DNA of 64,000 nt from Dryocosmus kuriphilus (GCA_038277395.1 CM076189.1:213196011-213260010), one strand, 5' to 3'. Positions 44,596 to 57,629 are shown, counted from the first letter of the stretch. Notes: a model not told the origin generated them from the letters alone. Translations and numbers: made by a program.

Positions 44596-45737
44596 CAGTC
44601 TGTTCCACAAGAAAGAATACGCGTTTCCTCGAAAAGTTTTACAGATTTTTGTTCGTTTCTTTTTTGGCCTGACTGTACGTTTCAAGGGCAAGAACGGAAC
44701 CGCCGATTTGGTTCAGTCTCATTCGAAGTGTCGAATAGTGAACAAGTTTGCGCAATGAGTGCAGTATACGCTAAACGGTTCGAAGCTGTGTTTTTGTGCA
44801 GCAATGCACACGGACCAAAACTTTCATACTCAGCTGCTGCTAAAGTGCTTAAAAAGTCTAAGTACTTCTTGCAAAAGTGGGTGGAGCGGTATAGGGACAC
44901 AAAAGCTGTTTACGATCTTCCAAGAAAAGGAGAAACGCGAGCAACGTCCAGCAAGGAGGATAAGGGGATCATCGCACTATTCAAGCGCAACCCCACTCTA
45001 CGGCTGCGCGAAGCCAAGGCTAAGCTAGCGGAGAAGGGATTAGACGTAAGTATAAACACCATAAGACGCAGATTAGCTGAGGCAAACATGCAGTACCGTA
45101 GCACGAGGCAGAAACCCCTGCTCTCAGAAATGCACATGCAAAAACAGCTGTCATGGGCTATGGAAAATAATGATCGCGATTGGTCAAATGTGATTTTTTC
45201 CGACGAAGCATCCTTTTGGGCATGGGTTCCAATAAAACGTGCCTGGTCAGGCAAAGGTGAGCGGTTCCTCCAGCGAACTGTTAAACACCCAGTAAAGATC
45301 CATGTTTGGGGATGCTTCTCACAGCGCGGTTTTGGCTGTTTAGAGCTGTTCACTGAGAACCTGAACGCGAAAAAAATGGTCAAAATCTACAAGCATGGTC
45401 TTCTGAAAGGGTTTGGAGCCAATAATGAGGTTTGGATCCTTCAAGAGGACAACGATCCCTAACATTGCAGTCGCCTCTGCAAGAACTGGAAAGCTGAAAA
45501 TGGCGTCGTCACCTTGGCCTGGCCTTCACAACCTCCTGATGCCAATCCGATTGAAAATGTGTGGAGTGTCGTTAAGAGAAAACTTGCAGGAAGGCGTGTA
45601 TTCACCCTCAAGCAGCTCTCTTGACGAATTAGAGAGGTGTGGCGCTCTCTATCTTTAGAATATGCTGAAAAATTAGTCGAGAGCATGCCCAGAAGATGCC
45701 AGGCCATTATCGAGAATAATGGCGATTGGACCATTTA
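44596..45737 (+). mobile_element. Tc1-like transposon copy 1, 3' end missing
   Basis: The 5' TIR begins CAGTCTGTTCCACAAGAAAG after a TA (44594-44595). The body is closely similar to copy 2 read on the other strand. It stops at GGACCATTTA, exactly where copy 2 begins, so its own 3' TIR (~115 bp) is absent. Confidence 0.85.
44755..45737 (+). pseudogene. Tc1-like transposase, copy 1 (stops and a 12-nt deletion)
   Basis: The frame opens at the ATG at 44755 (MSAVYAKRFEAVFLCSN), has the paired helix-turn-helix region (LSYSAAAKVLKKSKYF, then TINTIRRRLAEA-type block) and the first catalytic aspartate in VIFSDEASFWAW. It meets TAA at 45460-45462 directly after LQEDNDP, where copy 2 has a lysine. A second stop (TGA at about 45622) interrupts the CAGCTCTCTTGACGAATT stretch. 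Twelve bases around 45405 (RSAEKM in copy 2) are replaced by KG. Downstream, the remaining sequence to IIENNGDWTIY is still readable before it runs into copy 2. The third catalytic acid (NPIENVW) is present beyond the first stop. Confidence 0.85.
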
Positions 45738-47004
45738 CAGTCTGTTCCACAAGAAAGAATACGCGTTTTCTCGAAAAGTTTTAAAGAAAACTTTATTTTT
45801 CTTTTTTGGCATGAAAAAACGCTTTAAAAATTAGGAAGGGCTTACCTTAATAAATGGTCCAATCGCCATTATTCTCGATAATGGCCTGGCATCTTCTGGG
45901 CATGCTCTAGACTAATTTTTCAGCATATTCTAAAGATAGAGAGCGCCACACCTCTCTAATTCGTCGAGAGAGCTGCTTGAGGGTGAATACACGCCTTCCT
46001 GCAAGTTTTCTCTTAACGACACTCCACACATTTTCAATCGGATTGGCATCAGGAGATTGTGAAGGCCAGGCCAAGGTGACGACGCCATTTTCAGCTTTCC
46101 AGTTCTTGCAGAGGCGACTGCAATGTTTGGGATCGTTGTCCTCTTGAAGGATCCAAACCTCATTATTGGCTCCAAACATCTTTTCTGCAGACCTCAGAAG
46201 ACCATGCTTGTAGATTTTGACCATTTTTTCCGCGTTCAGGTTCTCAGTGAACAGCTCTAAACAGCCAAAACCGCGCTGTGAGAAGCATCCCCAAACATGG
46301 ATCTTTACTGGGTGTTTAACAGTTCGCTGGAGGAACCGCTCACCTTTGCCTGACCAGGCACGTTTTATTGGAACCCATGCCCAAAAGGATGCTTCGTCGG
46401 AAAAAATCACATTTGACCAATCGCGATCATTATTTTCCATAGCCCATGACAGCCGTTTTTGCATGTGCACTTCTGAGAGCAGGGGTTTCTGCCTCGTGCT
46501 ACGGTACTGCATGTTTGCCTCAGCTAATCTGCGTCTTATGGTGTTTATACTAACGTCTAATCCCCTCTCCGCTAGCTTAGCCTTGGCTTCGCGCCGCCGT
46601 AGAGTGGGGTTGCGCTTGAATAGTGCGATGATCCCCTTATCCTCCTTGCTGGACGTTGCTCGCGTTTCTCCTTTTCCTGGAAGATCGTCAACAGCTTTTG
46701 TGTCCCTATACCGCTCCACCCACTTTTGCACGAAGTACTTAGACTTTTTAAGCACTTTAGCAGCAGCTGAGTATGAAAGTTTTGGTCCGTATGCATTGCT
46801 GCACAAAAATACAGCTTCGAACCGTTTAGCGTATACTGCACTCATTGCGCAAACTTGTTCACTATCCGACACTTCGAATGAGACTGAACCAAATCGGCGG
46901 TTCCGCTCTTGCCCTTGAAACGTACAGTCAGGCCAAAAAAGAAACGAACAAAAATCTTCAAAACTTTTCGAGAAAACACGTATTCTTTCTTGTGGAACAG
47001 ACTG
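45738..47004 (-). mobile_element. Tc1-like transposon copy 2, full length
   Basis: A 1267-bp element with both TIRs: CAGTCTGTTCCACAAGAAAG at 45738 and its inverse ending at 47004. TA flanks at 45736-45737 and 47005-47006. It lies head to head against copy 1, making a palindrome whose arms begin GGCGATTGGACCATTTA on each side of copy 2's 3' end. Confidence 0.9.
45847..46845 (-). pseudogene. Tc1-like transposase, copy 2, DD34E with a single late stop
   Basis: Minus-strand frame from the ATG at 46845 (MSAVYAKRFEAVFLCSN). It has an N-terminal HTH pair and the full catalytic triad: D in IFSDEASFWAW, D in LQEDNDPKHCS and E in DANPIENVWSV, with 34 residues between the last two. This is the classical Tc1 DD34E spacing. 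Only one lesion is seen: a TAG after YAEKLV (about 45910) where copy 1 has GAG. The remaining ~20 residues (SMPRRCQAIIENNGDWT) follow in frame up to TAA 45847-45849. Because the stop falls after the catalytic core, a slightly shortened product is conceivable. Confidence 0.85.
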
Positions 47005-47215
47005 TATATATTATTTTCTTTGATTACCCAGAGTTTCAGTCCAATATTTTATTTACTTTAAAAATAAGAAGGCGGAAAATAAATGCATTGCAAGGTCATT
47101 CATTTATTATTCATTTTTCTCGATTTTATGTATTTTTGTTAAAATTTGGGTAATTCTTGACTCTTTCGTTGATATTTTGTAAAATAAGAATTTTGATCTG
47201 ATTTATGTTATAGCA

Positions 47216-48599
47216 GTTTCGACAAGTGAAATTGTTTTTTTAAACAACAATTATTTACATTTTTGTGATTTAGCTTCAATTTTAGGTAAAAGCTGCAATT
47301 ATTTATTTTATCTTAATGATCAATAGCTAATTTTATATTTTGGGAAAAATTCTGAACAACTTTATTTTGTTGGTTTTTATTTTTAAAAACCATATTTAGA
47401 ATTCAAGCAGTCATTTGTAAACAAACTGTTCTTAAGTAATTGTAATTTTAATCAAAACCAACCAGACTCATAAAAAATTTTTTAAGGATTGAAAGCAACC
47501 CTTCATTAGCATTGAATAAGAATGGCAACTTTTTTTACAAAATTAAGTAGGTAGAATTAAAATTCAGTATTTCTTCTTTGATTTTATAATAATCATTTGA
47601 AAAATTGCTCAATTTTGACGTGGACTATACGTAGTGAACATAATAAAGTTAGTGAACGTCATAAAGTTACCATAAATCGAGATAATAAAAGAAAAAATAT
47701 ATAGTTATTTAAAAACAAAAAGGTAAGTGACTTACTTAGGAGCCAAAAAATGACACCAGACATTATTTAAAATTGATTTTAAATGAATAGAAAAAATGAA
47801 AATATTTAAACCAAATTAACAACTCCCTAGAAAAGTTGAAAATGTATATTGTGTATATTGTGCTACAAGTGCAAAAAGTAGGCAGTTCCGAGGCCAGAGG
47901 CGAATTGAAGGGAAGTTGGAATCGAGCCGAAAGCGAGACCGAAACGAGTCAAAGATAAGCCGGAAATGACCTGAAGATGAGCCGATGGCAAATACTGTAA
48001 AATTCACTGCGTATCTTCTACACATGTTACACACGATATTTTTTGTAACAAATTTTGGGAATTTTTTATTTGAAAAACAATAAAAACATACTTTCCAGAA
48101 ATTTTTAGATAAAATTATGAGTATATATTTTTATAAAAAAGTATAAAAAATCTGTCGAATTTTTTTATTATACTGTCTCAATATCTAAACCAATACAGAT
48201 ATGTTCTCTTTTGGAAGCCACCGAAAAAGTTTTTAAAATGCTAAAAATTGACAAAATGGCAGCTGTTTTCCTGAAAGTGTTGAAACTGACTTCTCCTGAA
48301 AAGGTTGACGTTATTTTTTTCTTTAGTTTGTACTAATACGGTGCAAATATTATATAAGAGCTTATCTCGTACGGTCTTTCATCACACTATGTATGCCTCG
48401 AAAATCGAATATTCCGTGCATATGTTACCAACAAAATTTTTTTAGAGTATTTTGCAAAAATTTCTAAATAGATAATAATAAAAAGCTGGAGTTACCATTT
48501 TCTTCTTATTACTTAAGGTGTTTTAAAGGGCTAGAACAGCGATTAAAGTTTTTTAAAATCCTTTTCGGTACATATTATTCCGTGTGCTCGAAGTATATA
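47216..48599. other. AT-rich spacer
   Basis: No gene recognised. 47878-47995 is a purine-rich stretch of AGCCGAAAGCGAGACCG-type words that looks like a small diverged tandem repeat. Confidence 0.4.
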
Positions 48600-49285
48600 A
48601 GAGCTTGTTTTCTGGGAGTTTTTTGAGGTCGCTAAATTCGAGTTTTCCGTTACAATTTTTGATTTTGCAAAATCGAGAAGGGCGGATTCAATATGACGAA
48701 GAAAAATGTCAAAATATCGAGTTTTTGCTTTAATAAATGGTTTTCTGGAGGTTTTTGGGGTCGCTAAATCTCAGTTTGCAGTTAAACTTTTTGATTTCGC
48801 GAAATCCAAAATGGCGGATCCAATATGGCGGAGGAAAGTTTTAAAAGTTCGAGTTTTTGCTTCAGTAATGGTTTCCTGAAGATGGTTAGGGTCGCTGAAT
48901 TCAGATTTTCTGTTAAAATGCCCTATTTCACAAAATCCAGGATGGCGGATCCAATATGATGGAGGAAATTTTCAGAAATCAGAGTATGTCCTTCAAGATT
49001 GGTTTTCTGGGGTTTTTTTGAGATAGCTGAATCTGAATTTCAAGCCTGAAATTTTGATTTCGCGAAATTGAAGATGGCGGAGCTAATACGGAGGATAAAA
49101 TTTTCAAGAATGAAAATTATTATTTCAAGGTTTGTGTATTCACTCTCACCTCTAGCCAACTCTTTGTCGGCTTTGTCGAATTGTTGACATTTTTCTCCGA
49201 CATTTTGGATTTTGCAAAATCTAAAATTTTAACTGCTAATTCGGATTCAGCGACCCCAAAACCCCCCAAGCAACCGCGATAGATC
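48600..49285. repeat. ~131-bp tandem repeat, last unit inverted
   Basis: Four direct units carry GGCGGA at about 48681, 48813, 48944 and 49075. Each has GTTTTCTGGAGG or a variant, GGGTCGCTGAATTC, and GATTTCGCGAAATC followed by AAAATGGCGGATCCAATATG. At 49185-49285 the unit reappears reversed (ATTCAGCGACCCCAAAACC). No coding sense; probably a satellite or the internal repeat of a foldback element. Confidence 0.75.
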
Positions 49286-52200
49286 ATTTTGGAAAAAATA
49301 CTTTGCCTTTCTGATAGACAGTACTATATTTTTAACAAAAATAATTAATAGCAAAAAAACAACTTAAAGGAAAATTCTGAAAAATATTATATGTTGCACA
49401 AATTGAGAAATATGTATTCCTAGACCTGCAATAAAAAAGGTGGGACACTATACCGCAAAAAGTTAATGAGAAAAGATTCGGCAAATCATATTTCACCCAA
49501 ATAAAAGAAATTGGGGAGATCTTTGTGCATTTTGTATTTTTGTGTTGGCATTCTGATATTGTTAATTATAATATAAAATCCTATTTTAGGGTTAAATTAT
49601 TATTATTGGAATTTGATAATTACTGATTTAGAATATAGAAGTTACTAATAAACTCATCTTTATCGGCTCTTTAATTATATTCCAAAAGGTTGCAGTTCTA
49701 GAGAATATCAAAGCGAAAGCTGAAAAGACCCATTGATCACAAATTCTAAAAGTTCGTTCACTCGAAATTCATAATAATTTTTTTTTAAAGCTATAAGTTT
49801 TTATCCTATTGTAGCAAAAATTCAGTCAAGGTGATCGATATCAGTGGGGAAGGTGTCACGTGTTACGACCTTAACTAATTATTAATTAATTTCTAGTAAA
49901 TTCTACGTAAATTTTACGACTTAAATGTCGAAAACCAATGTAGGGAAATGTTTCAAGGGAAATGTTAAAGTTGTTAAAGTTTAAATTAAACTTAAAGTTG
50001 TTCGTTGACATTTTGAAGAGTTTCACTACTAATGAATCGTAAAGTGGAGCAAAATGACTAAAATCTTCCATGTTTGTGTAAGGAAAAAGTTTAGCTTCTG
50101 AAACGCATTTATCTACAACGTAATAGTTAAAGTATGAGTACAAGAAGTGCATTGAACCAGAGCTTTTGTCGCTTACGATACGCCCGCGTTTGTGTTCCGG
50201 AGAAGGACACACAGTCTGAATCGTAACTATCAGAGGACTCGTCTAGCTAGACAATTTGTTACTTCCTTATCACTCGACCAACTCTCTCTCTCTTTCTCTG
50301 TCTTTCAATTCTCTCTCTCATACCTTACTATCACAAGCAATGGCGTTCAACATTCGGGAACTTCCCACTATTTATCAGTTTACTATGTACATTATTCCTG
50401 ATAATGAAATATACATTAATTGCTATTAAAGTGCACACTTACTACACCTAATCCTTTTCCATGTTAACGATAATCTTATCTTAACAAAAAATCTTGCCTA
50501 AATTACATAATTACAACTTGTATACGTTTTATTTAAATTATTACATCCTGCTTGCATCATTAAATCTCATTGTACAAATTGAGTAAACTCAGGAAAAGTT
50601 CAACAATTTTCGTGAACATAAAGATTATTTTCGCATTTTTTGACCAAGCTAAACTTAGCTTACTTTCCGAACATATCAGATTGAATACAAATTTTTTTTC
50701 ACAGTTCAGAAGGTGTCAATTCAAAGGATTTTTACATATATATCAAACTAGTAAAAAAATTGGAGAACACGAGTAAAAATATGTCTATATGCATCAAATA
50801 TACATAGATCCATGTTTTTTTTCCCATTGGTGAAATTAAATTCCTCAGCCTTGAATGTAAATCCGTATACCCAAGGATAAATTACCATTTCCAGACTTGG
50901 AAGGATTTTGGGGCTGAAGTGGCGCCGGAAATTCATTCTAGTCGCGGCGCTAAACCACATTCTCCAAGATTTTTCTTTCAATTTTTTTGTATTTTTGTTT
51001 TGTTTTTTGTTGTTTTTTTTTTTTGTATTAGCATCAGCTTAGAAGCACTGTATATACAAGGCAAAGTATCGCGCAGTTATTAATCACCACCATAATGGGT
51101 GGTCATAAATCCGGGACAATATACGGTCGTATTAATTCGTTGCTACTGCCAACTACTCAGCAACAGAATCCGCACCGTTGTCCGCCATTATGTAGATTGT
51201 AAAATGAGCTGAGAGTTGGACACACTCATAGCCGCTCTGATCGTAAGTAATAACCCCACTGCGTTTGTCGCTGCCTCTCTTTTTTCGCTGCTTATTCTCG
51301 TTTTTGTGAGACTCTTTTTATCAGTATGCGCTTCCCGAATGCTGAAAATTGCAATTTCATCAAACGTGCACGATCGAATTCGACAGTCAGTTGCGTGATG
51401 AGTGTAGTGTACTTTTTTTATTTAGATTGACGTCATGTTTTTTGTATAGGTTTCGGATGAAAGAACTCCAAAACATGTATCGATCACTATCGAGTACATT
51501 TATTTGAATGGTTTCAATTATTTTAAATGCCAATATCAGTTATTAATATTATCGTAATTTGTTTATTTTGCACTTTGGAAAGAATGAAGGAGATGGAAAA
51601 TGTATGCCAGTTTTGAGTTAATATTGACTATGGGGAGTTGGAAATGGGTCAAGGGAGATGGAAATTGGATTGGAAATGGGTTTCTTGGTTGCAGAAGAAA
51701 TCTGAGGGTTGTATCTTCATAATAGTAAATATTTTAGATGGAAATATGTGCAAATTTTTATACTGAGACCTAAAATTATGAATCTTTTGACAGTGATCCA
51801 TATCACCGCGAGTCAAAGGAAATATTGCAGATCTTCAAAGCCTTATTTGTGTACTGTTCAATTTCTCCAGGACTCTATATTCGTGTATATCCAGTCTAGA
51901 ATTTCTAATTAGAGGATTCGTCTAGCATAACTTTAGTCCCCTAGCATAACGTTTCTGCTCCTTCGGAAGCCAACCGCGGAACCGAGTTTTGATCAAGTTC
52001 CAATCGACCTTATTAGCGCAACGAAGCATTAAAATCACCTCTAAAATTACACCTGCTTTTAAACTCGAGCGTCTTGCTAAAGAGCCTGAATCTTGCGAAA
52101 CAATGCGGTTAATTAGCGAGAACCGGAACTGCGAGCAGAGAATTTCGACTAATTATTTGCCACCTACACTTTATTCGTTAGCTTCGGGCGTCTTCCTCGG

Positions 52201-52959
52201 TGCTAACAAATATGTATGATAATAATAATTATCGTGATAATATCGTCCCAACGACGCGATCCTGTGTAAATGTTCACAGAATTATCAACCCGGGTACTCG
52301 AAATTCAAGCGTAATTCGTTTGCTGCGTCCGATTATGATTTCGACTCTAATTAAAGTTTGCATTACCGCAATGAGATCGGGATTATAGTGTGATGTAATT
52401 TTGTGCTAAATCCTCTGGTTTGTAATGCTCAATCTGCAAATTTTGCATTATTGGAAAGATATTAAGGGATTAAACGAATTCTGACTTTGCGGATTTAATT
52501 TGGAAAGCGATAATAAATGAAATCTGTTTAGACATGAGTCTAAGTCAGGGAACGAATTGCATTCCGTCAACTTTCACTTCCAGTAATTAACATAAATTTA
52601 GTTTTAAACCGACTTAGGACTATATCCGATATTTTGTTCAAAGGCACGTTTTGGCCTTAAGGAATAAGTGCACCCACAAATCGTCGAGGTAGTAGCTGCC
52701 AGAAGATAGCCCAAGTGGTGTCCATCTGGACCAGGGTCCATTCTGAACATTTCCTGTACGACGTTGCCATATTTTGTAATCTCCGAATTCACAATTTTTG
52801 TATGTACCTGATAGCGCCTAAAAATGAGGAAGGTTGCGGTATCTACCCTGGAAGAAAGTCGGGAAGGATAAAATCGGCAGTGCGGTCTGAGGCCCGAAAA
52901 GATACACATCTTGGACGTTAGCAATTTGGTAACCTCGGACTTAGCGCGAATTTTATACA
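49286..52959. other. 3.7-kb region, no transposons or genes recognised
   Basis: A CT-rich microsatellite lies at about 50283-50325 and a T-rich run at 51000-51025. 51950-52390 is evenly composed and unique-looking (for example TTCGACTCTAATTAAAGTTTG and TAATTATCGTGATAAT words). It resembles conserved non-coding DNA more than transposon debris. A 60-codon hydrophobic frame at 51216-51398 lacks an ATG start and is probably chance. Confidence 0.4.
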
Positions 52960-52967
52960 ATTATTTA

Positions 52968-53534
52968 GGGTAAAACGCATGTCAGGGTACCACCGTATAC
53001 CTGTCACCCAGGCTGACCTTTTCTATTTTGTGTCGACTCGGACCCTACTCGAGCTCGAGCTGGACTAGGCGGTGTAGTGCTCAACCGGAGGCTACTGTTT
53101 ATTCGAACGTTGGACTAGTCCACTTGTCGTTAGGCTTGATGTGGCTTAAAGTTGATGCGGTTTAATTGAACTGGAAAGGGACTTGGTTATGCTTGAAGTG
53201 GGCTTAAAATTGCTGCGGTTTAATTGAGCTGGAAAGGGGCTTGGTTGGGCTTGAAGTGGGCTTAAAATTGCTTCGGTTTAATTGAGCTGGAAAGGGGCTT
53301 GGTTGGGCTTAAACGCACCTCAGTCTCGACCTCCATGGTGGTGTGGAACAAAACCATTTAAATTTTAAAGGTATGTTTCATGTACCATCGCAACGTACAC
53401 AGTAGCCTCCGTTTGAGCACCACAACGCCTCGTCCAGCTCGAGCTCGAGTAGGGTCCGAGTCGGGACACAAGACAATAGAAAAGATCGGCCTGGGCGACA
53501 GGTAGACGGTGGTACCCTGATATGCGTTTCACCC
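52968..53534. mobile_element. Foldback MITE with exact 8-bp target duplication
   Basis: The left arm begins GGGTAAAACGCATGTCAGGG; the right arm is the inverse of GGGTGAAACGCATATCAGGG. Arms are about 130 bp and both hold GAGCTCGAGCTGGAC and GGAGGCTACTGT. The duplication ATTATTTA lies at 52960-52967 and 53535-53542. The centre has three tandem ~58-bp units with GTTTAATTGAGCTGGAAAGG and GGCTTGGTTGGGCTT. An 8-bp duplication suggests hAT (or P) mobilisation. No coding capacity. Confidence 0.85.
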
Positions 53535-53542
53535 ATTATTTA

Positions 53543-56500
53543 TCTCGTCTCTGTCTAATAATATGTTTTTAACCTTAGATGTTCTTAAATAAAGAGTTTT
53601 TTTAAGGCATCTGCTGTTGTTTTTTTTATTAGGAAGAACACTGAACATTATGAATGATGCATTATTAAAACAGCACTTGACAAATTAATTGCTCGCGCAA
53701 ACAAAATCAATATCCGCTTTTTCAGTTTTCTTAGTAATAATCTCCAGATCAAGGTTTTACACTAAATGGCGATACAAATCTTGACGGTTTTCAATTTTGA
53801 AGCATATTAGAAACTTCTTTAAAACCTCGAGAATTTACAATTTAAGTTTTTAAGAACACACTATAACTTATACGTCTAAGCTTGAAAGTTCAGATGCTTA
53901 CAAGTTTTCAACTTTAAAATTAAGACGACCTTAGAAAGTGTGAGATGAAAATACAAGTGATATAAATTATTAGTAGTCACAATCATAAAATGGTTTTTAT
54001 TATTATGATGATTTATCATTATGAATTCTAAGTTTATAAATCGAATTAAATTGAAGAAACTTAACCAGGAATTTTTCTTTTTGTTGCAGGTATGGTTACA
54101 TTTATCTTCATCAGGAAGTTTTTTAAGGACCTCTTAACACATATACACACAACTTGGCTTAAAATGGATTTTCTTCATGCAGTCGTACAAGAAATCTCAC
54201 TCAGTCCCTATTCCTAAGACTCTGTCTTCTCGTAGAACGAGAATGTCGTATCATCATTTACCCCAAAATTGTGATGAAGGTAGATTAATTAAGATATTAT
54301 ATAAATTGAGTAATGAATGTAAGTTTTCATGACTTTAAACCGAAATACTTGAAAGAATCAAGGCAAATCAAATAAATTCTGCTTGAAGAGAAGGAATTAT
54401 TTCATTTAGACCCTTAAGTGAAATGGATTTTCAATAGTTGGCTATATTTTAATTGAATTCTGGCCTTTTTTTTAATTAGAGAATTAGGGACACAATTATT
54501 AACTACAGAAAATAATCAATCATTTTTTTCTCAGCGACTACCAGTTATAATTGAATTATTATTTTTATTATTTATTTATAAAGTATTTAAGCTTACAAAA
54601 ACTTTTTTCCAACAAATTAATTTTTTTATATAGTTTTATTTTACAATAAAAAAAGTCTCTAAAAAACCGGCGTGCACGATAACAAAAAACTAGTCGGCCG
54701 ATTCTGCTCAAATTTTGAGGAAATTCCTTGCATGATTTCGAAAACGTTCATTGGGCGACATTTAAAAAAAATTAATTTTATAACATTGAAATTGTTTAAA
54801 CAAAGGGCAAAAAGAATTTTCTTAAAAAATTAACTTTAATTGGCCGCTATTTTTTTTTGTGCACAATTGCAAATGTTTTACAATGAAGGTACCCCAAATT
54901 CAATATTCTTTAATAATCAATTTGATTTTTTTGTGCCAGATGAGTCTGCGTGGAGATGCGTTGCACGCCGTTTTGTTAGACTTTTTTGTTGTAAAATAAA
55001 ACTATACCTTGATCAAATATGCACTTTTTACGTTTTTTCGAAATCCCATTTTTTTGATTGAAGCACGTTTTGTGAATCTTGAAAGAAAAATGTTTATGAC
55101 AATTTTTTATTATTTTTAACATAGAAACCAATCATTTTGAATAAATTTTCTTTGCATTTGGAGAATTAGTGTAGATATATTTTAAAAATTTCCTAAAGCT
55201 TAAAATATACCAATTCAAAACATTGAAAAATGATGAATATAAAAAAAATTATGAATATAAAAAAATTACCAAAGTCTAACGGGAGAAAAAAATGCCCGAA
55301 ATATGAAGAAAATTTTAATTATAATGCCTAAATTTAAAAAAAAAAACGAAAGGCTTTGTGCAACAGCATCCATTATAGAAAATGGAAAAAGAGTTTTTCA
55401 ACTGCAAAATATAAAAAGTTAATTTTCTTCAAATCTCCGCCTCCCTTTTAATCAATATTTTTAAATTTACGTTTTGAGTTTAGTCTGATTGCCTACTTTT
55501 GAATGTTTAATGTTAAATATGAATATATATAAAATATTTATGATTGAAAATTTGAAATATTCATTAAATTGTGATCTTCTGTCTTGTGAGTATGTAATAT
55601 AACGTCAGTTTCTGTAATGTACTCTTTAAGTCTGAAATAGTAGTTTTTTACTGTTTAAATAGAGCGAAGTCGTTTAACAATGGTTCTAGTAAGCATTTCT
55701 ACTAATCTTTACTAGACAACTACTAATTTATTTGGTAGGATTTATTATTCGAATAGTAAGCCTTACTAACTGAATTAGTAATTTTCTACTTTGAAATAAT
55801 AGTTTTATACATTATAAATATAATTTTTTAGATGATAAATGTCTTACTGAAGATGTTGATGAAACGACATACTTCGGAGCACAAGCTCTGTGTTCATAAA
55901 TTAAATCTTAATGAGTCAGATCCTCACTTGTGAAAAAAGTTTTTATTTTAAAATTGATAAAGATGAGAGAATCCATGTTTTCTCCCTTTTTGGTAGGGTT
56001 TGTTCCAAAAAATTATTTTTTAAAATTAATATGGAGACAGAACTATTGCTCCGCTCCATATTTGAGAATCAATTCTTTCTCCAAATTAATTTTTAAAAAA
56101 GCAATTTTTTGGAATAAGCTTTCTCGGACATCGTACATCAAATATTAAAGTATAATAGTGTTTAGATTATATAGATTGGTAGAAATGTTTAGTGAAGAAA
56201 ATGGTAAATGACTTTACCGTATTTCATTAGTAGAAAACTACTAATTTAGATTTAGATAATACGCTCCATTATTCTCCACAAATAGGGTGTCTACCCCTAA
56301 TCTCGAATTTTCCTGTTCATCAATGACACTAAAAGCCCCCGTATAAGCTTGCGGACGATCTCTAGGGGCGTGAATTTCCATTTAATGTCGTCCTCTTCCC
56401 TAGAATACTTTAGCTATTCAATATTTTGTTCGACATTTCTGCATCATCCGAGACCCACCCCTTGATAGAGAGGACGAGGTTGCCACAGATCGATAGGTCA

Positions 56501-57629
56501 GCTTGTTGAAGGTTTTATCAATAGTCTCGATCGATTGGTTCACAGGAATTTACAACTAACTTTCCAATTCCCAATTGAATTAAAAACTTTCCTCACCTTA
56601 TTAGTTTCAATACTTATCCCACAAAACTTTTCCCATATCGATATGAAAAAGTGAAGAAAAATAAACTCTTAACACTTCTGAAATAGGGAATTCTCATTAT
56701 ATTCTAGAAGAAAAAACAATACTTGAAGTGATAGAAGTTTAAATGAGCAGCAACTCTCTTGTCTCGACAAACTTGAAATTAGTGAACAAGGAAACTTCAC
56801 TAATCTGGGATAAATTAGATGTCCAACTTCAAACTCTTTCTCTTGAATTCTGGCTCCATCGAAGTTTTGGAATATCAATCGATGTTTCAAAATCAATGAG
56901 AGTTAAGGGTTGAGTTTGAAGTTTATATTTCGCAAAATGAGGAAAGTTTAAATTGCAAGTGATTACATAACTTATATACTCCTAGATAAATTATTAAGTT
57001 CCGAGAACTATTTTCTTCCTAATATTGCATATTTGCTGTCCAAGTAATTGTTTGATTTTGTCTTTGAGGCGAAATTGACTGGATTTTGAGCGAACAAAGT
57101 TTAAGTGCAACACTTTACTAATTGTTAAGCGTGTTTCGGGTTCCTAATGGAAAAGTTAGGGCGTAACGAGGGCTGACACTATTTGACGCGTAAAACGAGG
57201 GTTGATGGTGGTTTCGATTCTCTGTCGATATGAAGGTCCATGGAACTTCTTCAATAAATGAGAACAAGTTTTAGACATTTAAGTTTTCTCTACATTATTA
57301 CATCTCAATGTCACACAACATTCACCCTTTTTTTCTGTTATCTTGTTTTGACACCTATCGACTTTAATTAATTTCAGCTATTTTGTAGGAAACAGAAAAG
57401 TTGTAGGAACAAAGTACTTGAATAGAAACAAAGGATTAGTCATGATAACTCAATTCATACAAGGTGAGATAACCCGCAGCTTCCATAACTTTTCTCATTT
57501 ATGTACATTGTAGAGTAAAATAACCTAATGTCTTAAATAATTCTACAAGTAATTTATTACTCTTAAGTTTAGCAGAGTTAACTATAATATTATTAGTACC
57601 ACTAAAGTGGGAAAAGTTTGACGAGTTGC
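53543..57629. other. 4-kb gene-free region
   Basis: AT-rich. 55630-55830 and 56225-56250 are dense in TAGTA/TACTA words, including the hairpin ATTAGTAG-AAAA-CTACTAAT at about 56227-56246. They may be the ends of a decayed MITE. 56270-56650 and 57110-57260 have balanced composition. No exon supported. Confidence 0.4.

Larger units (their letters stand above)
44210..47215. repeat. Old repeat interrupted by the Tc1 pair, with direct and inverted matches
   Basis: 44210-44310 and 47112-47212 are direct copies (TTTCTCGATTTT, TAAAATAAGAATTTTGATCTG). 44375-44455 and 47012-47078 are inverted copies (CTTATTTTTAAAGTAAA against TTTACTTTAAAAATAAG). A related word lies at 32248. The arrangement needs at least two rearrangements or two copies of one repeat. 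Confidence 0.55.

Noticed and set aside
45413..46175. Two identical 81-codon frames at 45413-45658 (+) and 45930-46175 (-)
   Set aside because: They are the same alternate frame in the two inverted Tc1 transposase copies, not separate genes.
51216..51398. Small membrane protein (60 codons, hydrophobic)
   Set aside because: The frame starts at TTG, no ATG or splice context supports it, and no homology was recognised.
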